64,000 nt of DNA from Gammaproteobacteria bacterium (GTDB lineage: Bacteria; Pseudomonadota; Gammaproteobacteria; Burkholderiales; Gallionellaceae): the NCBI GenBank assembly GCA_018813765.1, contig JAHJBC010000006.1:496001-560000 (forward strand). Reading direction: 5' to 3'. The notes below the pieces were generated by a model. It ran no database searches. It saw only the letters and a list, made by a program, of their open reading frames with translations, and was not told the origin of the DNA. Position 1 is the stretch's first letter. Each line of letters starts with the position of its first letter. Below are positions 34,544-43,461 of the stretch, one piece after another. Made by a program: the position numbers and the translations under genes.

Positions 34544-35142
34544 CCAGCAATCTGTATCAGGCCGCCATCGCGGCATTCGACAAGGCCAACGCCGAAGATC
34601 CGAACAAGGAAACGGCGAACGGCAAGGAATATCCCAAGGAACTGCTCTATGCGCAGCGCATGACCGAGATGCAGGAGCGTTATGCACCGGACGCGTCCGA
34701 AGCAGTGAAACTCGCCTGCCGCGCCCAGCACATCCAGCGCTGGAAGACGCCGCGCAGCGACTATCCAATGGACCGCAACGGCTACCTGCAATGGCGCACC
34801 GGCTTGTACAAGTTCCACGCCGAGACCGCGGGCAGGCTGATGAAGGAAGTCGGCTACGACGACGAGATGATCGAACGCGTGAAGACCATCGTCGGCAAGA
34901 AGGCGCTCAAGGTGAATCCCGAGACGCAGATGATGGAAGACGTGGTCGACCTGGTGTTCATCGAGCACTACATGCTGCACTTTGCCCAGCAGAAGCCCGA
35001 CTACACCGAAGACAAGTGGATCCCCATCATCAAGAAGACCTGGGACAAGATGTCCGAGCGCGCGCACGAGTTCGCGCTGGCCGGCAAGATCACGCTGCCT
35101 GAAGCACTGGTGCCGCTGATCTTGAAGTCGATTAAAGGATAA
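34507..35142 (+). CDS. DUF4202-family protein
   Basis: 211 residues in the DUF4202 pattern (YQAAIAAFDKANAEDPN...YPKELLYAQRMTEMQERYAP, then HIQRWKTPRSDYPMDRNGYLQWR). It resembles a helical HD-like domain, and such genes are common beside sulfur-oxidation and siroheme genes. The start at 34507 has AAGGAG 5 bp upstream but overlaps dsrN by 37 bp; ATG 34540 is the alternative. Function unknown; context suggests siroheme or Dsr assembly. Confidence 0.82.
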   Translation: MQTNFNYREDIMTSNLYQAAIAAFDKANAEDPNKETANGKEYPKELLYAQRMTEMQERYAPDASEAVKLACRAQHIQRWKTPRSDYPMDRNGYLQWRTGLYKFHAETAGRLMKEVGYDDEMIERVKTIVGKKALKVNPETQMMEDVVDLVFIEHYMLHFAQQKPDYTEDKWIPIIKKTWDKMSERAHEFALAGKITLPEALVPLILKSIKG

Positions 35143-35158
35143 ATGCAAAACCAAACTG

Positions 35159-35227
35159 TCCACGAAATACACGAAAAGCACGAACGAACCAATTGGGGTG
35201 TTTCGTGCTTTTCGTGTATTTCGTGGA
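35159..35227. repeat. 'cacgaa' palindromic repeat, copy 3 (perfect arms)
   Basis: Left arm 35159-35184 and right arm 35202-35227 are perfect 26-base reverse complements around a 17-bp centre. It is the cleanest copy of the family and lies between the DUF4202 gene and cysG. Confidence 0.85.
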
Positions 35228-35287
35228 CCAGAGGGTTTCTGTTGGGTTGAAGCAGACAATTAATTAACGCACCGGGTTGAACCAAGA

Positions 35288-36667
35288 ATGGATTTTTTGC
35301 CGATCTTTGCCAATGTCAGAAACAAGCTGTGCCTCGTGGTCGGCGGCGGCAGTGTCGCCGCGCGCAAGGCGGGCGTACTGCTGGAGGCGGGAGCGAAGGT
35401 GCGCGTGGTCGCGCCCGAGATCGGGGCTGAACTGGCACAGCAGGCCGGGGTCGAGGCGGTCGTCGCCCGCTTCGAAGCCAAACATCTGGACGGCGCGATG
35501 CTGGTCATCGCAGCCACCAGCGACCGCGAAGTGAACAAGCAGGTCTCGCAACTGGCGCAGACGCGCAACATCCCGGTCAATGTGGTGGACGATCCCGAGC
35601 TGTGCAGCTTCATCATGCCCGCCATCCTCGATCGTTCGCCGCTGATGGTGGCGTTCTCCAGCGGCGGCGCCTCGCCGGTGCTCACGCGCATGATGCGCGG
35701 CAAGCTGGAGACCGTTATCCCGCAAAACTACAGTCGTCTGGCCGCTTTCGCCGAGCGCTTCCGCGAACTGGTGAAGACCCGCGTCACCAACCCGCCCAAG
35801 CGCCGCATCTTCTGGGAGAACGTGTTCGAGGGCGTGGTGGCCGAGAAAGTGCTGACCGGCGACGAGGCCAGCGCCGAAGCGATGCTGCAACAGATGCTCA
35901 AGGACGAGGACAACATCCAGCGCGGCGAGGTGTACCTGGTCGGCGCCGGGCCCGGCGATCCCGACCTGCTCACCTTCCGCGCGCTGCGCCTGATGCAGAA
36001 GGCCGACGTGGTGGTGTACGACGCGCTGGTATCCAAACCCATCGTCGAAATGACGCGCCGTGATGCCGAGCGCATCTATGTCGGCAAGCGCCGTGCCGAT
36101 CATGCGCTGCCGCAGGAAGACATCAACCTGCTGCTGGTGCGCCTGGCCAAGGAAGGCAAACGCGTGTTGCGCCTCAAGGGCGGCGACCCCTTCATCTTCG
36201 GGCGCGGCGGCGAGGAGATCGAAGAACTCGCGGAGCATGGCATCCCCTTCCAGGTGGTGCCCGGCATCACCGCGGCATCCGGCGTGGCCTCCTACGCGGG
36301 CATCCCGCTCACGCACCGCGATTACGCGCAGTCCTGCATGTTCGTTACCGGCCACCTCAAGGACGGCACCATGAACCTGGACTGGCAGGCACTGGCGCGG
36401 CCGAAGCAGACGGTGGTGGTTTACATGGGGCTGCACGGCCTCGACCATTTGTGCGCCAAGCTCATTGAGCATGGCATGCCGGACTCCACCCCCATCGCTA
36501 TCGTGCAGCATGGCACGCAGCCGACCCAGCGCGTGATCACCGGCACATTGAAGACCCTGCCCGCCATCGCCGAACGCGAGAAGCCGCAGGCGCCCACGCT
36601 GATCATCGTCGGTGGCGTGGTCACGCTGAGGGAAAAACTGGCCTGGTTCCATCCGGAGCAGTCGTAA
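35288..36667 (+). CDS. cysG: CysG, trifunctional siroheme synthase
   Basis: 459 residues. The N-terminal Met8-like part does NAD-dependent dehydrogenation and ferrochelation ([15 protein letters not shown]). The C-terminal uroporphyrinogen-III methyltransferase has [15 protein letters not shown] and [15 protein letters not shown]. It supplies siroheme for DsrAB, which explains its place after the dsr operon. Confidence 0.95.
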   Translation: MDFLPIFANVRNKLCLVVGGGSVAARKAGVLLEAGAKVRVVAPEIGAELAQQAGVEAVVARFEAKHLDGAMLVIAATSDREVNKQVSQLAQTRNIPVNVVDDPELCSFIMPAILDRSPLMVAFSSGGASPVLTRMMRGKLETVIPQNYSRLAAFAERFRELVKTRVTNPPKRRIFWENVFEGVVAEKVLTGDEASAEAMLQQMLKDEDNIQRGEVYLVGAGPGDPDLLTFRALRLMQKADVVVYDALVSKPIVEMTRRDAERIYVGKRRADHALPQEDINLLLVRLAKEGKRVLRLKGGDPFIFGRGGEEIEELAEHGIPFQVVPGITAASGVASYAGIPLTHRDYAQSCMFVTGHLKDGTMNLDWQALARPKQTVVVYMGLHGLDHLCAKLIEHGMPDSTPIAIVQHGTQPTQRVITGTLKTLPAIAEREKPQAPTLIIVGGVVTLREKLAWFHPEQS

Positions 36668-36672
36668 AACAT

Positions 36673-36735
36673 TGTAGGAGCGAGCTTGCTCGCGAACTTG
36701 ATGGTGATCTTCGCCAGCAAGGCAGGAGGCAAGTT
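36673..36735. repeat. Short REP-like repeat after cysG
   Basis: Contains gtaggagcgagcttgctcgc, a small hairpin (GCGAG/CTCGC) typical of intergenic REP fragments, with a weaker second arm downstream. It separates cysG from the next gene. Confidence 0.5.
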
Positions 36736-36787
36736 GAATATATATAAGCTGTACCGCAGTCCAATCAACCAACAGGGAGAGAACAAA

Positions 36788-37687
36788 ATGCTGGGAATAA
36801 TAATCAGGAAAGTGATGTTGTCCGCGTTGTTTCTGTTCGTCGGCGCAGCTCAGGCCGATGATGTGAAGCTCAAGCCGTTCGTGCTGGGCTCGAAGAGCGA
36901 AGGGACTGTGGCCGAGAAGTCCGCCCAGGTGAAGTCGGCGCTGACCACGGCCGGATTCAGCGTGGTCGGCGAATACGCGCCGTACGAGAACGCCAACATC
37001 ATCGTCGTCACCAATGACGAACTGAAGAACAATGCCGCCGCTTCCGAGTCCGGCGGCTACGGCGCGGTGCAGCGCGTCTCGGTCACCGTGGTCGACAAGG
37101 AAGTACAGGTCAGCTACACCAACCCGGTCTACATGTCGCATGTCTATCGCATGGAGGGCGACCTCGCCAATGTTTCGGCCGCACTGGAAAAGGCACTGGG
37201 CCGGGTGGAAGAGTTCGGCGCGCAGGGCATGACAGCCAAGCGGGCGCGCAAATATCACTACATGGTCGGCATGGAATATTTCGACGAACCCAGCGAACTG
37301 GCCGAATACGCCAGCTACGAAGAAGCCGTGCAGGCAGTGGATGCCAAGCTGGCGAAGAACGAAAACGGGGTGAGCAAGGTGTATCGCGTCGACATCCCCG
37401 GCAAGCAGGAGACGGTGTTCGGCGTGGGCCTGAAGGGCAGCGACGACAGCAAGGCGATGGACGACCATTTCATCATGAGCGAGATCGACTTCCGCGACCT
37501 GAAATCCACCGCACACCTGCCGTATGAAGTGCTGGTCTCTGGCAACAAGGTGTATGCGCTGTATGCGCGCTACCGCATCGCCATCAACTTCCCCGACCTC
37601 AGCATGATGGGCAAGAACAGTTTCATGAATATCATGAAATCGCCGGAAGCGATCCGCAAGGCGTTGCAGAACACGGTGAAGAAATAA
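36788..37687 (+). CDS. Secreted protein of unknown function, partly DUF302-like
   Basis: 299 residues with a signal peptide ending AQA. The first domain (VKSALTTAGFSVVGEYAPYENANIIVVTND) recalls DUF302, like the gene after soxB; the second half has no recognised family. No Cys, so no haem or FeS role. GGGAGAG RBS. Its position between cysG and a run of small genes suggests the same regulon, but the role is unknown. Confidence 0.65.
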   Translation: MLGIIIRKVMLSALFLFVGAAQADDVKLKPFVLGSKSEGTVAEKSAQVKSALTTAGFSVVGEYAPYENANIIVVTNDELKNNAAASESGGYGAVQRVSVTVVDKEVQVSYTNPVYMSHVYRMEGDLANVSAALEKALGRVEEFGAQGMTAKRARKYHYMVGMEYFDEPSELAEYASYEEAVQAVDAKLAKNENGVSKVYRVDIPGKQETVFGVGLKGSDDSKAMDDHFIMSEIDFRDLKSTAHLPYEVLVSGNKVYALYARYRIAINFPDLSMMGKNSFMNIMKSPEAIRKALQNTVKK

Positions 37688-37706
37688 TCGAAGCAAAGGA
37701 GGGCGC

Positions 37707-38183
37707 ATGTCTGACGAACTGATGCAAGCCGCCCAAGCCGGGAATCTGGCGGAAGTACAGCGCCTGATCGCGGCCGGGGCAGACGTGAACGCGGTGGCCG
37801 AAGGCGGCTGGACCGCGCTGATGAAGGCCTGCTACAACGCGGAACTCAAACACGGCTTCGCCGATGTGGTCAAGGCGCTGGTCGATGCGGGCGCGAACAT
37901 CGAGGCGCCCATCGGTTACGGCGTGCGACCGCTGATGCTGGCCGCAGGCTACGGCGAGACTGCCGTGGTCGAGGTGTTGCTGCAGGCGGGGGCGGACGTG
38001 CTGGCGAAGAACGATGGCGGTTTCACCGCGCTGATGATGGTGAAGCAGAAACACTATGTCGATGTCGTCAACCTGCTGCACGAAGCCGAGCAGCTCGCCG
38101 GACTGGGCGAGGGCAGTTGCGCGAGCAAGAACGCGCCCGGTTCCAACGTCATCACCTTCATGAAACGCCCCGGCGCAAAATAA
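37707..38183 (+). CDS. Small ankyrin-repeat protein
   Basis: 158 residues with about four ankyrin repeats (LAEVQRLIAAGADVNAVAEGGWTALM; VKALVDAGANIEAPI; VVEVLLQAGADVLAKNDGGFTALM). No signal peptide, so a cytoplasmic protein-protein adaptor. AAAGGAGGG RBS. Partner unknown. Confidence 0.82.
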   Translation: MSDELMQAAQAGNLAEVQRLIAAGADVNAVAEGGWTALMKACYNAELKHGFADVVKALVDAGANIEAPIGYGVRPLMLAAGYGETAVVEVLLQAGADVLAKNDGGFTALMMVKQKHYVDVVNLLHEAEQLAGLGEGSCASKNAPGSNVITFMKRPGAK

Positions 38184-38197
38184 GCAATAAGGAAACC

Positions 38198-38425
38198 ATG
38201 GCCTACTTCATCTACCGCGTGACCGAATTCCCCATCCGGCAACTCGAGTTGCTGGAGCGACACGAGGTCTATCGCGAGGCATCCGCGCGCGCCAAGCAGT
38301 TGCGCGCCGGGCAGGCTGAAGATTCGCGCTCGGTGATCAAAATGATCCATGCCGAGTCGGAGCTGAACGCAGAAGACCTGCTCAACCAGGTGCGCGAGGC
38401 GGCCCCGCAACTTGGAGACGACTAG
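38198..38425 (+). CDS. Small unknown protein, 75 residues
   Basis: Starts MAYFIYRVTEFPIRQLELLE at 38198 after AAGGAAACC; an upstream in-frame extension lacks an RBS. Amphipathic helices with Arg/Glu. It is 14 bp after the ankyrin gene and 5 bp before the next, so part of a small operon. No family recognised. Confidence 0.6.
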   Translation: MAYFIYRVTEFPIRQLELLERHEVYREASARAKQLRAGQAEDSRSVIKMIHAESELNAEDLLNQVREAAPQLGDD

Positions 38426-38430
38426 GCGCC

Positions 38431-38862
38431 ATGGATGAAACTGCCTACCGGCAGAAGTTCACCGAGATGGTCGAATGTCCGTGCGCGTTCGAAAAGGCGT
38501 TGCTGGCCCGTTGCGTCGCTTGCGACCGCGAGCAACGGCTGCAGATCGCCGAGCGCGAAGCGCTGGGTTGCCGCGATGCGGCGAGTCAGGCGCGCTGTGT
38601 TGAATTGCATGGGCAGTTGCGGCGCAGTTTCTCCTTCGCGCTGGGGATGCCGCACGATGCCGTGCTGTCGCATGCGCAGGAGATGCGCGTGCAGTGTGGC
38701 GGGCTCATGGGCTTGCAGCAGGTATTGAGCGGCGATCCCGCGGTCGGGAATGTCGACGCATTGCTGGCGCAGTCGCTGCAGCAGTGGGGCGACCTGGACG
38801 AGATACCTTATTCCGAGGTCGTGCATGAGGCAGCCTTGTGCTACAAGGGGCGCCACGGCTGA
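38431..38862 (+). CDS. Cysteine-rich unknown protein
   Basis: 143 residues with seven Cys, including CPCAF, CVACDREQ and CCR-like spacings, but no standard ferredoxin or zinc-ribbon pattern. The start ATG is 5 bp after the preceding stop. It could bind a metal or cluster; there is no firm family. Confidence 0.6.
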   Translation: MDETAYRQKFTEMVECPCAFEKALLARCVACDREQRLQIAEREALGCRDAASQARCVELHGQLRRSFSFALGMPHDAVLSHAQEMRVQCGGLMGLQQVLSGDPAVGNVDALLAQSLQQWGDLDEIPYSEVVHEAALCYKGRHG

Positions 38863-38894
38863 ACGGAGTCCCTCACGGAAGCAAGCCTATCCGC

Positions 38895-38900
38895 TATAAT
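38895..38900 (+). promoter_or_regulatory. -10 element upstream of apbC
   Basis: A consensus TATAAT lies 64 bp before the apbC start. No convincing -35 box is visible. Confidence 0.4.
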
Positions 38901-38963
38901 GTCGAGCGAATCAGTCAATCAAAATCGGGATGATCCCCGAGCCATCATCAACAGGAGAAGAGC

Positions 38964-40055
38964 ATGAGTTTCACCGAAGCAGATGTCCAGAACGCATTGA
39001 AGAACCTGATCGATCCCAATACCAAAAAGGATTTCGTCAGCGGCAAGTCCATCAAGAATATCAAGATCAGCGGCAGCGACGTGACGCTGGATGTGTTGCT
39101 CGGCTACCCCGCCAAGAGCGTGTGGGGCGAGATCAAGGCCATGGTCGAAGGCCATCTGAAGTCCACCCTGTCCGGCGCGGGCAAGATCGAGGCGAGCGTG
39201 AGCAGCAAGGTCGTTCCGCATGCGGTGCAGCGCGGCGTCAAGCTGGTGGACGGCGTGAAGAACATCATCGCCGTGGCATCCGGCAAGGGCGGCGTGGGCA
39301 AGAGCACCACCGCGGTCAACCTGGCACTGGCGCTGGCTGCCGAAGGCGCACGCGTCGGCATGCTGGACGCCGACATCTACGGCCCGTCGCAACCGACCAT
39401 GCTGGGCATCAGCGGACAGCCGGATTCGACCGACGGCAAGACCATGGATCCGATGATGGGGCACGGCCTGCAGACCATGTCCATCGGCTTCCTCATCGAC
39501 GCCGACACCCCCATGATCTGGCGCGGCCCCATGGTGACGCAGGCGCTTGACCAGCTGCTACACCAGACCAAATGGGACAATCTCGATTACCTAGTGCTGG
39601 ACCTGCCGCCCGGTACCGGCGACATCCAGCTCACGCTGGCACAGAAGGTGCCCGTCACCGGTGCGGTCATCGTCACCACGCCGCAGGACATCGCGTTGCT
39701 CGACGCGCGCAAGGGACTCAAGATGTTCGAGAAGACCGGCATCAAGATCATCGGCATCGTCGAGAACATGAGCACCCACATCTGCTCCAAGTGCGGCCAC
39801 GAAGAACATATCTTCGGCGCTGGCGGCGGCGAGAAGATGTGCTCCGACTACAACACCGAATTCCTCGGCGGCCTGCCGCTGGACATCCATATCCGCGAAC
39901 AGACCGATTCCGGCAAGCCCACCGTGGTGGCCGATCCCGATGGCGCCATTGCCAGGGTGTACCGGCAGATCGCGCGGCGCGTGGCGGTCAAGATCGCCGA
40001 GATGGCCCAGGATCACAGCGCAGCCTTCCCCAAGATCGTGGTGCAGAACACCTGA
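38964..40055 (+). CDS. apbC: ApbC/Mrp-type FeS cluster carrier ATPase
   Basis: 363 residues. An N-terminal MIP18-like domain (VQNALKNLIDPNTKKDFVSG) precedes the deviant Walker A GKGGVGKSTT near residue 112. The cluster-binding CSKCGH is near 275. It delivers FeS clusters to apoproteins; the many FeS enzymes of the Dsr and Mo operons are likely clients. Confidence 0.92.
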   Translation: MSFTEADVQNALKNLIDPNTKKDFVSGKSIKNIKISGSDVTLDVLLGYPAKSVWGEIKAMVEGHLKSTLSGAGKIEASVSSKVVPHAVQRGVKLVDGVKNIIAVASGKGGVGKSTTAVNLALALAAEGARVGMLDADIYGPSQPTMLGISGQPDSTDGKTMDPMMGHGLQTMSIGFLIDADTPMIWRGPMVTQALDQLLHQTKWDNLDYLVLDLPPGTGDIQLTLAQKVPVTGAVIVTTPQDIALLDARKGLKMFEKTGIKIIGIVENMSTHICSKCGHEEHIFGAGGGEKMCSDYNTEFLGGLPLDIHIREQTDSGKPTVVADPDGAIARVYRQIARRVAVKIAEMAQDHSAAFPKIVVQNT

Positions 40056-40064
40056 CCGGGGTGC

Positions 40065-40096
40065 GGGCAAGGCGAGATGTATTTTTCGCCTTGCCC
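40065..40096. terminator. Hairpin after apbC
   Basis: An 11-bp stem GGGCAAGGCGA / TCGCCTTGCCC with a 10-base loop, 10 bp after the stop. T residues lie in the loop rather than after the stem, so termination strength is uncertain. Confidence 0.5.
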
Positions 40097-40167
40097 CGTT
40101 CCGTTGGTCTGGCATGATTGCTGCTGCATTTTGTTTGGTATCATGGCCCGGAACGCGAAAAACGTGA

Positions 40168-40443
<276 letters not shown>

Positions 40444-40455
40444 CGATCAGCACCC

Positions 40456-40815
40456 ATGTTCGATATCGCGTTTTCGGAGATATTCATCATCATGGTGGTG
40501 GCGCTCGTGGTCATCGGCCCCGAACGCCTGCCGCAGGTGGCGCGCACCCTTGGAAAGTTCTGGGGCCGCCTGCAGCGCTACGTCAACCAGGTCAAGCAGG
40601 ACGTCAACAGCAGCATCCAGATGGAAGAGCTGCGCGAAGTGGAACGGCAGGTCAAGGCCCAGGCCGATTCACTCGAGCATTCGTTGCAGAAGACCGGCAG
40701 CGACATCAGCCTCGGTCTCAAGCAGGTTGAGAACGAACTGTCCAAACTGGAGCCTGATCCGAAAGCGCCGGTGGCACCTCCATCCTCGCCCAATTCGCAG
40801 CAGAATAATCCGTGA
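40456..40815 (+). CDS. tatB: TatB, receptor component of twin-arginine translocase
   Basis: 119 residues beginning MFDIAFSEIFIIMVVALVVIGPERLP, the TatB signature with Glu in the membrane helix and GPERLP after it. A long amphipathic and coiled region follows. Overlaps tatC by 4 bp. Confidence 0.95.
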   Translation: MFDIAFSEIFIIMVVALVVIGPERLPQVARTLGKFWGRLQRYVNQVKQDVNSSIQMEELREVERQVKAQADSLEHSLQKTGSDISLGLKQVENELSKLEPDPKAPVAPPSSPNSQQNNP

Positions 40816-41546
40816 GTACCAAACAAGACCTCGTCGCGCACCTCCTCGAGTTGCGTACCCGCGTCACCCATTCCCTGGTGGCGTTGCTGCTGGTATTCCT
40901 GTGCCTGTTCCCATGGGCTGCCGACCTGTATGCAGTGCTGGCGCAACCCTTGCTGGCCAAACTACCGCAGGGCACGCAGATGATCGCCACCGATGTGACC
41001 ACGCCGTTCTTCGTGCCGGTCAAGGTGGCGATGATGACGGCCTTCCTGCTTGCCATGCCCTATATCCTGCTGCAGATATGGAAATTCGTCGCGCCCGGTC
41101 TTTACGCGCACGAAAAGCGCTTCCTGTTTCCCATGATATTCAGCAGCGTACTGCTGTTCCTGGCCGGCATGGCATTTGCCTATTTCGTCGTCTTCCCGGC
41201 AGTGTTCGGTTTCGTCATCGGCAGCGCGCCCGAGGGCGTCGCGGTGATGACCGACATCGAGAAGTACCTGAGTTTCGTCTTGGGAATGTTCATGGCCTTC
41301 GGCGTGTCGTTTCAGGTACCCATCGTGGTCATCGTACTGGTGCGCATGGGCATGGTGAAGGTGGAACAACTGCGCGAGGCGCGCCCCTATGTCATCGTCG
41401 GCGCCTTCGTGGCAGGCGCGGTCCTGACCCCGCCGGACGTGATCTCGCAGTTCCTGCTGGCCATGCCGATGTGGATGCTGTACGAGGCCGGGGTCGTGGT
41501 GGCGGCCAGGATGCCGCGCCGCCCCGCGCCTGAAGCGGGGGCATGA
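40812..41546 (+). CDS. tatC: TatC, core receptor of twin-arginine translocase
   Basis: 244 residues, six membrane helices; HLLELRTRVTHSL at the start and FGVSFQVPIVVIVLVRMG in the middle are TatC signatures. GTG start overlapping the tatB stop. Its stop overlaps the MobB-like gene by 4 bp (ATGA), so that gene is coupled to tat. Confidence 0.95.
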   Translation: MSTKQDLVAHLLELRTRVTHSLVALLLVFLCLFPWAADLYAVLAQPLLAKLPQGTQMIATDVTTPFFVPVKVAMMTAFLLAMPYILLQIWKFVAPGLYAHEKRFLFPMIFSSVLLFLAGMAFAYFVVFPAVFGFVIGSAPEGVAVMTDIEKYLSFVLGMFMAFGVSFQVPIVVIVLVRMGMVKVEQLREARPYVIVGAFVAGAVLTPPDVISQFLLAMPMWMLYEAGVVVAARMPRRPAPEAGA

Positions 41547-42043
41547 AGCTGTACCGCATCTGCGGCTATGGCAGCGGCCGTAGTGCGCTGGTCGTCCGCT
41601 TGGTCGAAGAATTCGTCTTTCGCGGCCTGAAGGTCGCAGTCCTCAAGCATGCGCACAAGCCGTTCGATATGGACAAGCAGGGATCGGATACCTGGAATCT
41701 GCGCCAAAGCGGTTGCGGCCAGACCCTGATCGCGAACAAGGAGCGCTGGGGGCTGTTATGCGAAACGCCCGGTGGTCATGAGCCCGACCCTGTCGCGCTG
41801 GCGAGGCATCTGGCCCCGTGCGACCTGGTGCTGGCGGTCGGCTTCGACCATGCAGCGTTGCCTGGTCTCGAGGTCAGGCGCGCCGATAACAGCGACGAAC
41901 CGTTGTATCTCCGCGACCAACGGATAGACGCCGTCGTGTCAGACGGCGAGGCACTGCCGGACATGATCGCCGGTTTTTCGCACGACGGCATCGAGGCGAT
42001 CGCCTCGCATATCCTTGGCGCGGCCATGCCTTTGTCCTCCTGA
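41543..42043 (+). CDS. MobB-like protein with degenerate P-loop
   Basis: 166 residues aligned with MobB (YRICGYGSGRSALVVRLVEEF, VAVLKHAHKPFDMDKQGSDTWN, CDLVLAVGFDHAALPGLEV). The Walker A reads GYGSGRS where the second MobB in this window (61465) has GHSGSGKT; the invariant Lys is Arg and a Gly is shifted, so GTP hydrolysis is doubtful. Coupled to tatC and upstream of moaA. May be an adaptor between Moco insertion and Tat export, which is speculation. Confidence 0.75.
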   Translation: MKLYRICGYGSGRSALVVRLVEEFVFRGLKVAVLKHAHKPFDMDKQGSDTWNLRQSGCGQTLIANKERWGLLCETPGGHEPDPVALARHLAPCDLVLAVGFDHAALPGLEVRRADNSDEPLYLRDQRIDAVVSDGEALPDMIAGFSHDGIEAIASHILGAAMPLSS

Positions 42044-42100
42044 ACTTCTGGCGCGAAATTTGCTGCCTCTTTGGGAACCTCCATCATTGAATCGATAACC

Positions 42101-43216
42101 ATGTCCGCAGCATCCCGCATCATTACCTTCGTACCGCCACGGCATCCGGCTGCTATCGATCTGGCCGGCAAGGACAGGGCGCGCGATTTTGCGCTGCCGC
42201 TGCTGGACGGCCAGCAGCGTCCTTTGCGCGATCTGCGCATTTCCGTGACTGATCGCTGCAACCTGCGCTGCACCTATTGCATGCCGCGCGAGGTGTTCGA
42301 CCAGGATTACAGTTTCCTGCCGCGCGGCGATCTGCTCACCTTCGAGGAGATCGAGCGTATCGCACAGGTGTTTGTCCGGCTCGGCGTGCAGAAGATACGC
42401 CTGACCGGCGGAGAGCCGCTGCTCAGGCGCGGTATCGAGCAACTCATTGAAAGACTTTCCCGCATGCAGACAGCGACCGGGGAGCCGTTGCAGATCGCGC
42501 TGACGACCAACGGCGTGTTGCTGGCCAGAAAGGCCCGCGCGCTCAGGGATGCGGGCCTTTCGCGCGTGACAGTCAGCCTGGACGGATTGAGCGACGCGAC
42601 TTTCAGAAGAATGAGCGGGTCGGATGTCGATGTGCACACCATTCTGGACGGCATAGCGGCGGCGCAATCCGCGGGGCTGGCGCCGGTCAAGGTGAACATG
42701 GTGGTCAAGCGTGGTGCCAACGAGCACGAGATCGTGCCCATGGCCGAATACTTCCGCAGCAGCGGCGTGGTGCTGCGCTTTATCGAATACATGGATGTCG
42801 GCACCAGTAACGGCTGGCGCATGGACGAGGTTGTTCCCGCCCGCGAAATTCTGGACCGCATCGCGGTGCACCATCCCCTGCAACAGCTTGAGCCAAGCCA
42901 ATTGGGCGAGGTGGCCGAGCGCTGGCGCTACGCCGATGGCGGCGGCGAGATCGGTGTGATCGCCTCGGTTACGCAGGCGTTCTGCCATGAATGCAGTCGA
43001 GCCCGCATTTCCACCGACGGCAAACTGTACACCTGTCTTTTCGCCGGCGATGGGCTGGATCTGCGCTCACCGCTGCGGGCCGGAGCCAGCGACCGCGGGC
43101 TTTCCGGTTTGGTAGCCGATCGTTGGGAACAACGCAACGACCGCTACTCGCAGCAACGCCACCTGATATCGGTGCGCAATCGGGACAAAGTGGAAATGTC
43201 CTATATCGGCGGCTGA
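42101..43216 (+). CDS. moaA: MoaA, radical-SAM GTP 3',8-cyclase
   Basis: 371 residues. Radical-SAM motif CNLRCTYC is near residue 49. C-terminal second-cluster cysteines lie in [12 protein letters not shown] and LYTCLF. The pterin-site GG dipeptide ends the protein (MSYIGG). First step of molybdenum cofactor synthesis with MoaC. The ATG at 42101 is preferred over an upstream GTG-type start. Confidence 0.94.
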   Translation: MSAASRIITFVPPRHPAAIDLAGKDRARDFALPLLDGQQRPLRDLRISVTDRCNLRCTYCMPREVFDQDYSFLPRGDLLTFEEIERIAQVFVRLGVQKIRLTGGEPLLRRGIEQLIERLSRMQTATGEPLQIALTTNGVLLARKARALRDAGLSRVTVSLDGLSDATFRRMSGSDVDVHTILDGIAAAQSAGLAPVKVNMVVKRGANEHEIVPMAEYFRSSGVVLRFIEYMDVGTSNGWRMDEVVPAREILDRIAVHHPLQQLEPSQLGEVAERWRYADGGGEIGVIASVTQAFCHECSRARISTDGKLYTCLFAGDGLDLRSPLRAGASDRGLSGLVADRWEQRNDRYSQQRHLISVRNRDKVEMSYIGG

Positions 43217-43225
43217 GCTCGCTGC

Positions 43226-43274
43226 TTACCGAACGGTAATACACGTTACCTGAATCTGCCACCCCGCGGTAACG
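43226..43274 (+). promoter_or_regulatory. Candidate enhancer site (TTACC/GGTAA dyads) upstream of the porin
   Basis: TTACC-GAAC-GGTAA at 43226-43239 is followed by half-sites TTACC at 43246 and GGTAA at 43268. Like half-sites are 20 and 33 bp apart, close to two and three helix turns. The cluster lies 85-130 bp upstream of a sigma-54 promoter, the usual enhancer distance. The same dyad occurs at 51204-51219. Confidence 0.65.
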
Positions 43275-43356
43275 CTCACACCCCGCTTCAGGGGCCTTCA
43301 CGGCATTTTTCCAGATTTCACAGTAATTTCACCTTCAGAAATGTGCCTTCCTCTGG

Positions 43357-43372
43357 TGGCACACGACTTGCT
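43357..43372 (+). promoter_or_regulatory. Sigma-54 promoter of the porin gene
   Basis: TGGCAC-ACGAC-TTGCT matches the -24/-12 consensus exactly, with GG-N10-GC spacing. Predicted transcription start near 43383, about 79 bases before the ATG. It needs an NtrC-type activator; one is encoded at 46572-47948. Confidence 0.85.
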
Positions 43373-43461
43373 CACTTTATAAGCGCAGCAAAAATTCGGG
43401 TTGTACACAGTAGTTGGTTTTAATCAGGCTTGATAATTATTAACCAGAGGAGAAACAAGGG

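Noticed and set aside
43430-43443. FNR-like site in the porin leader
   Set aside because: It has a mismatch and lies downstream of the predicted sigma-54 start, so I did not list it as a feature; it is only mentioned beside the better site at 51293.
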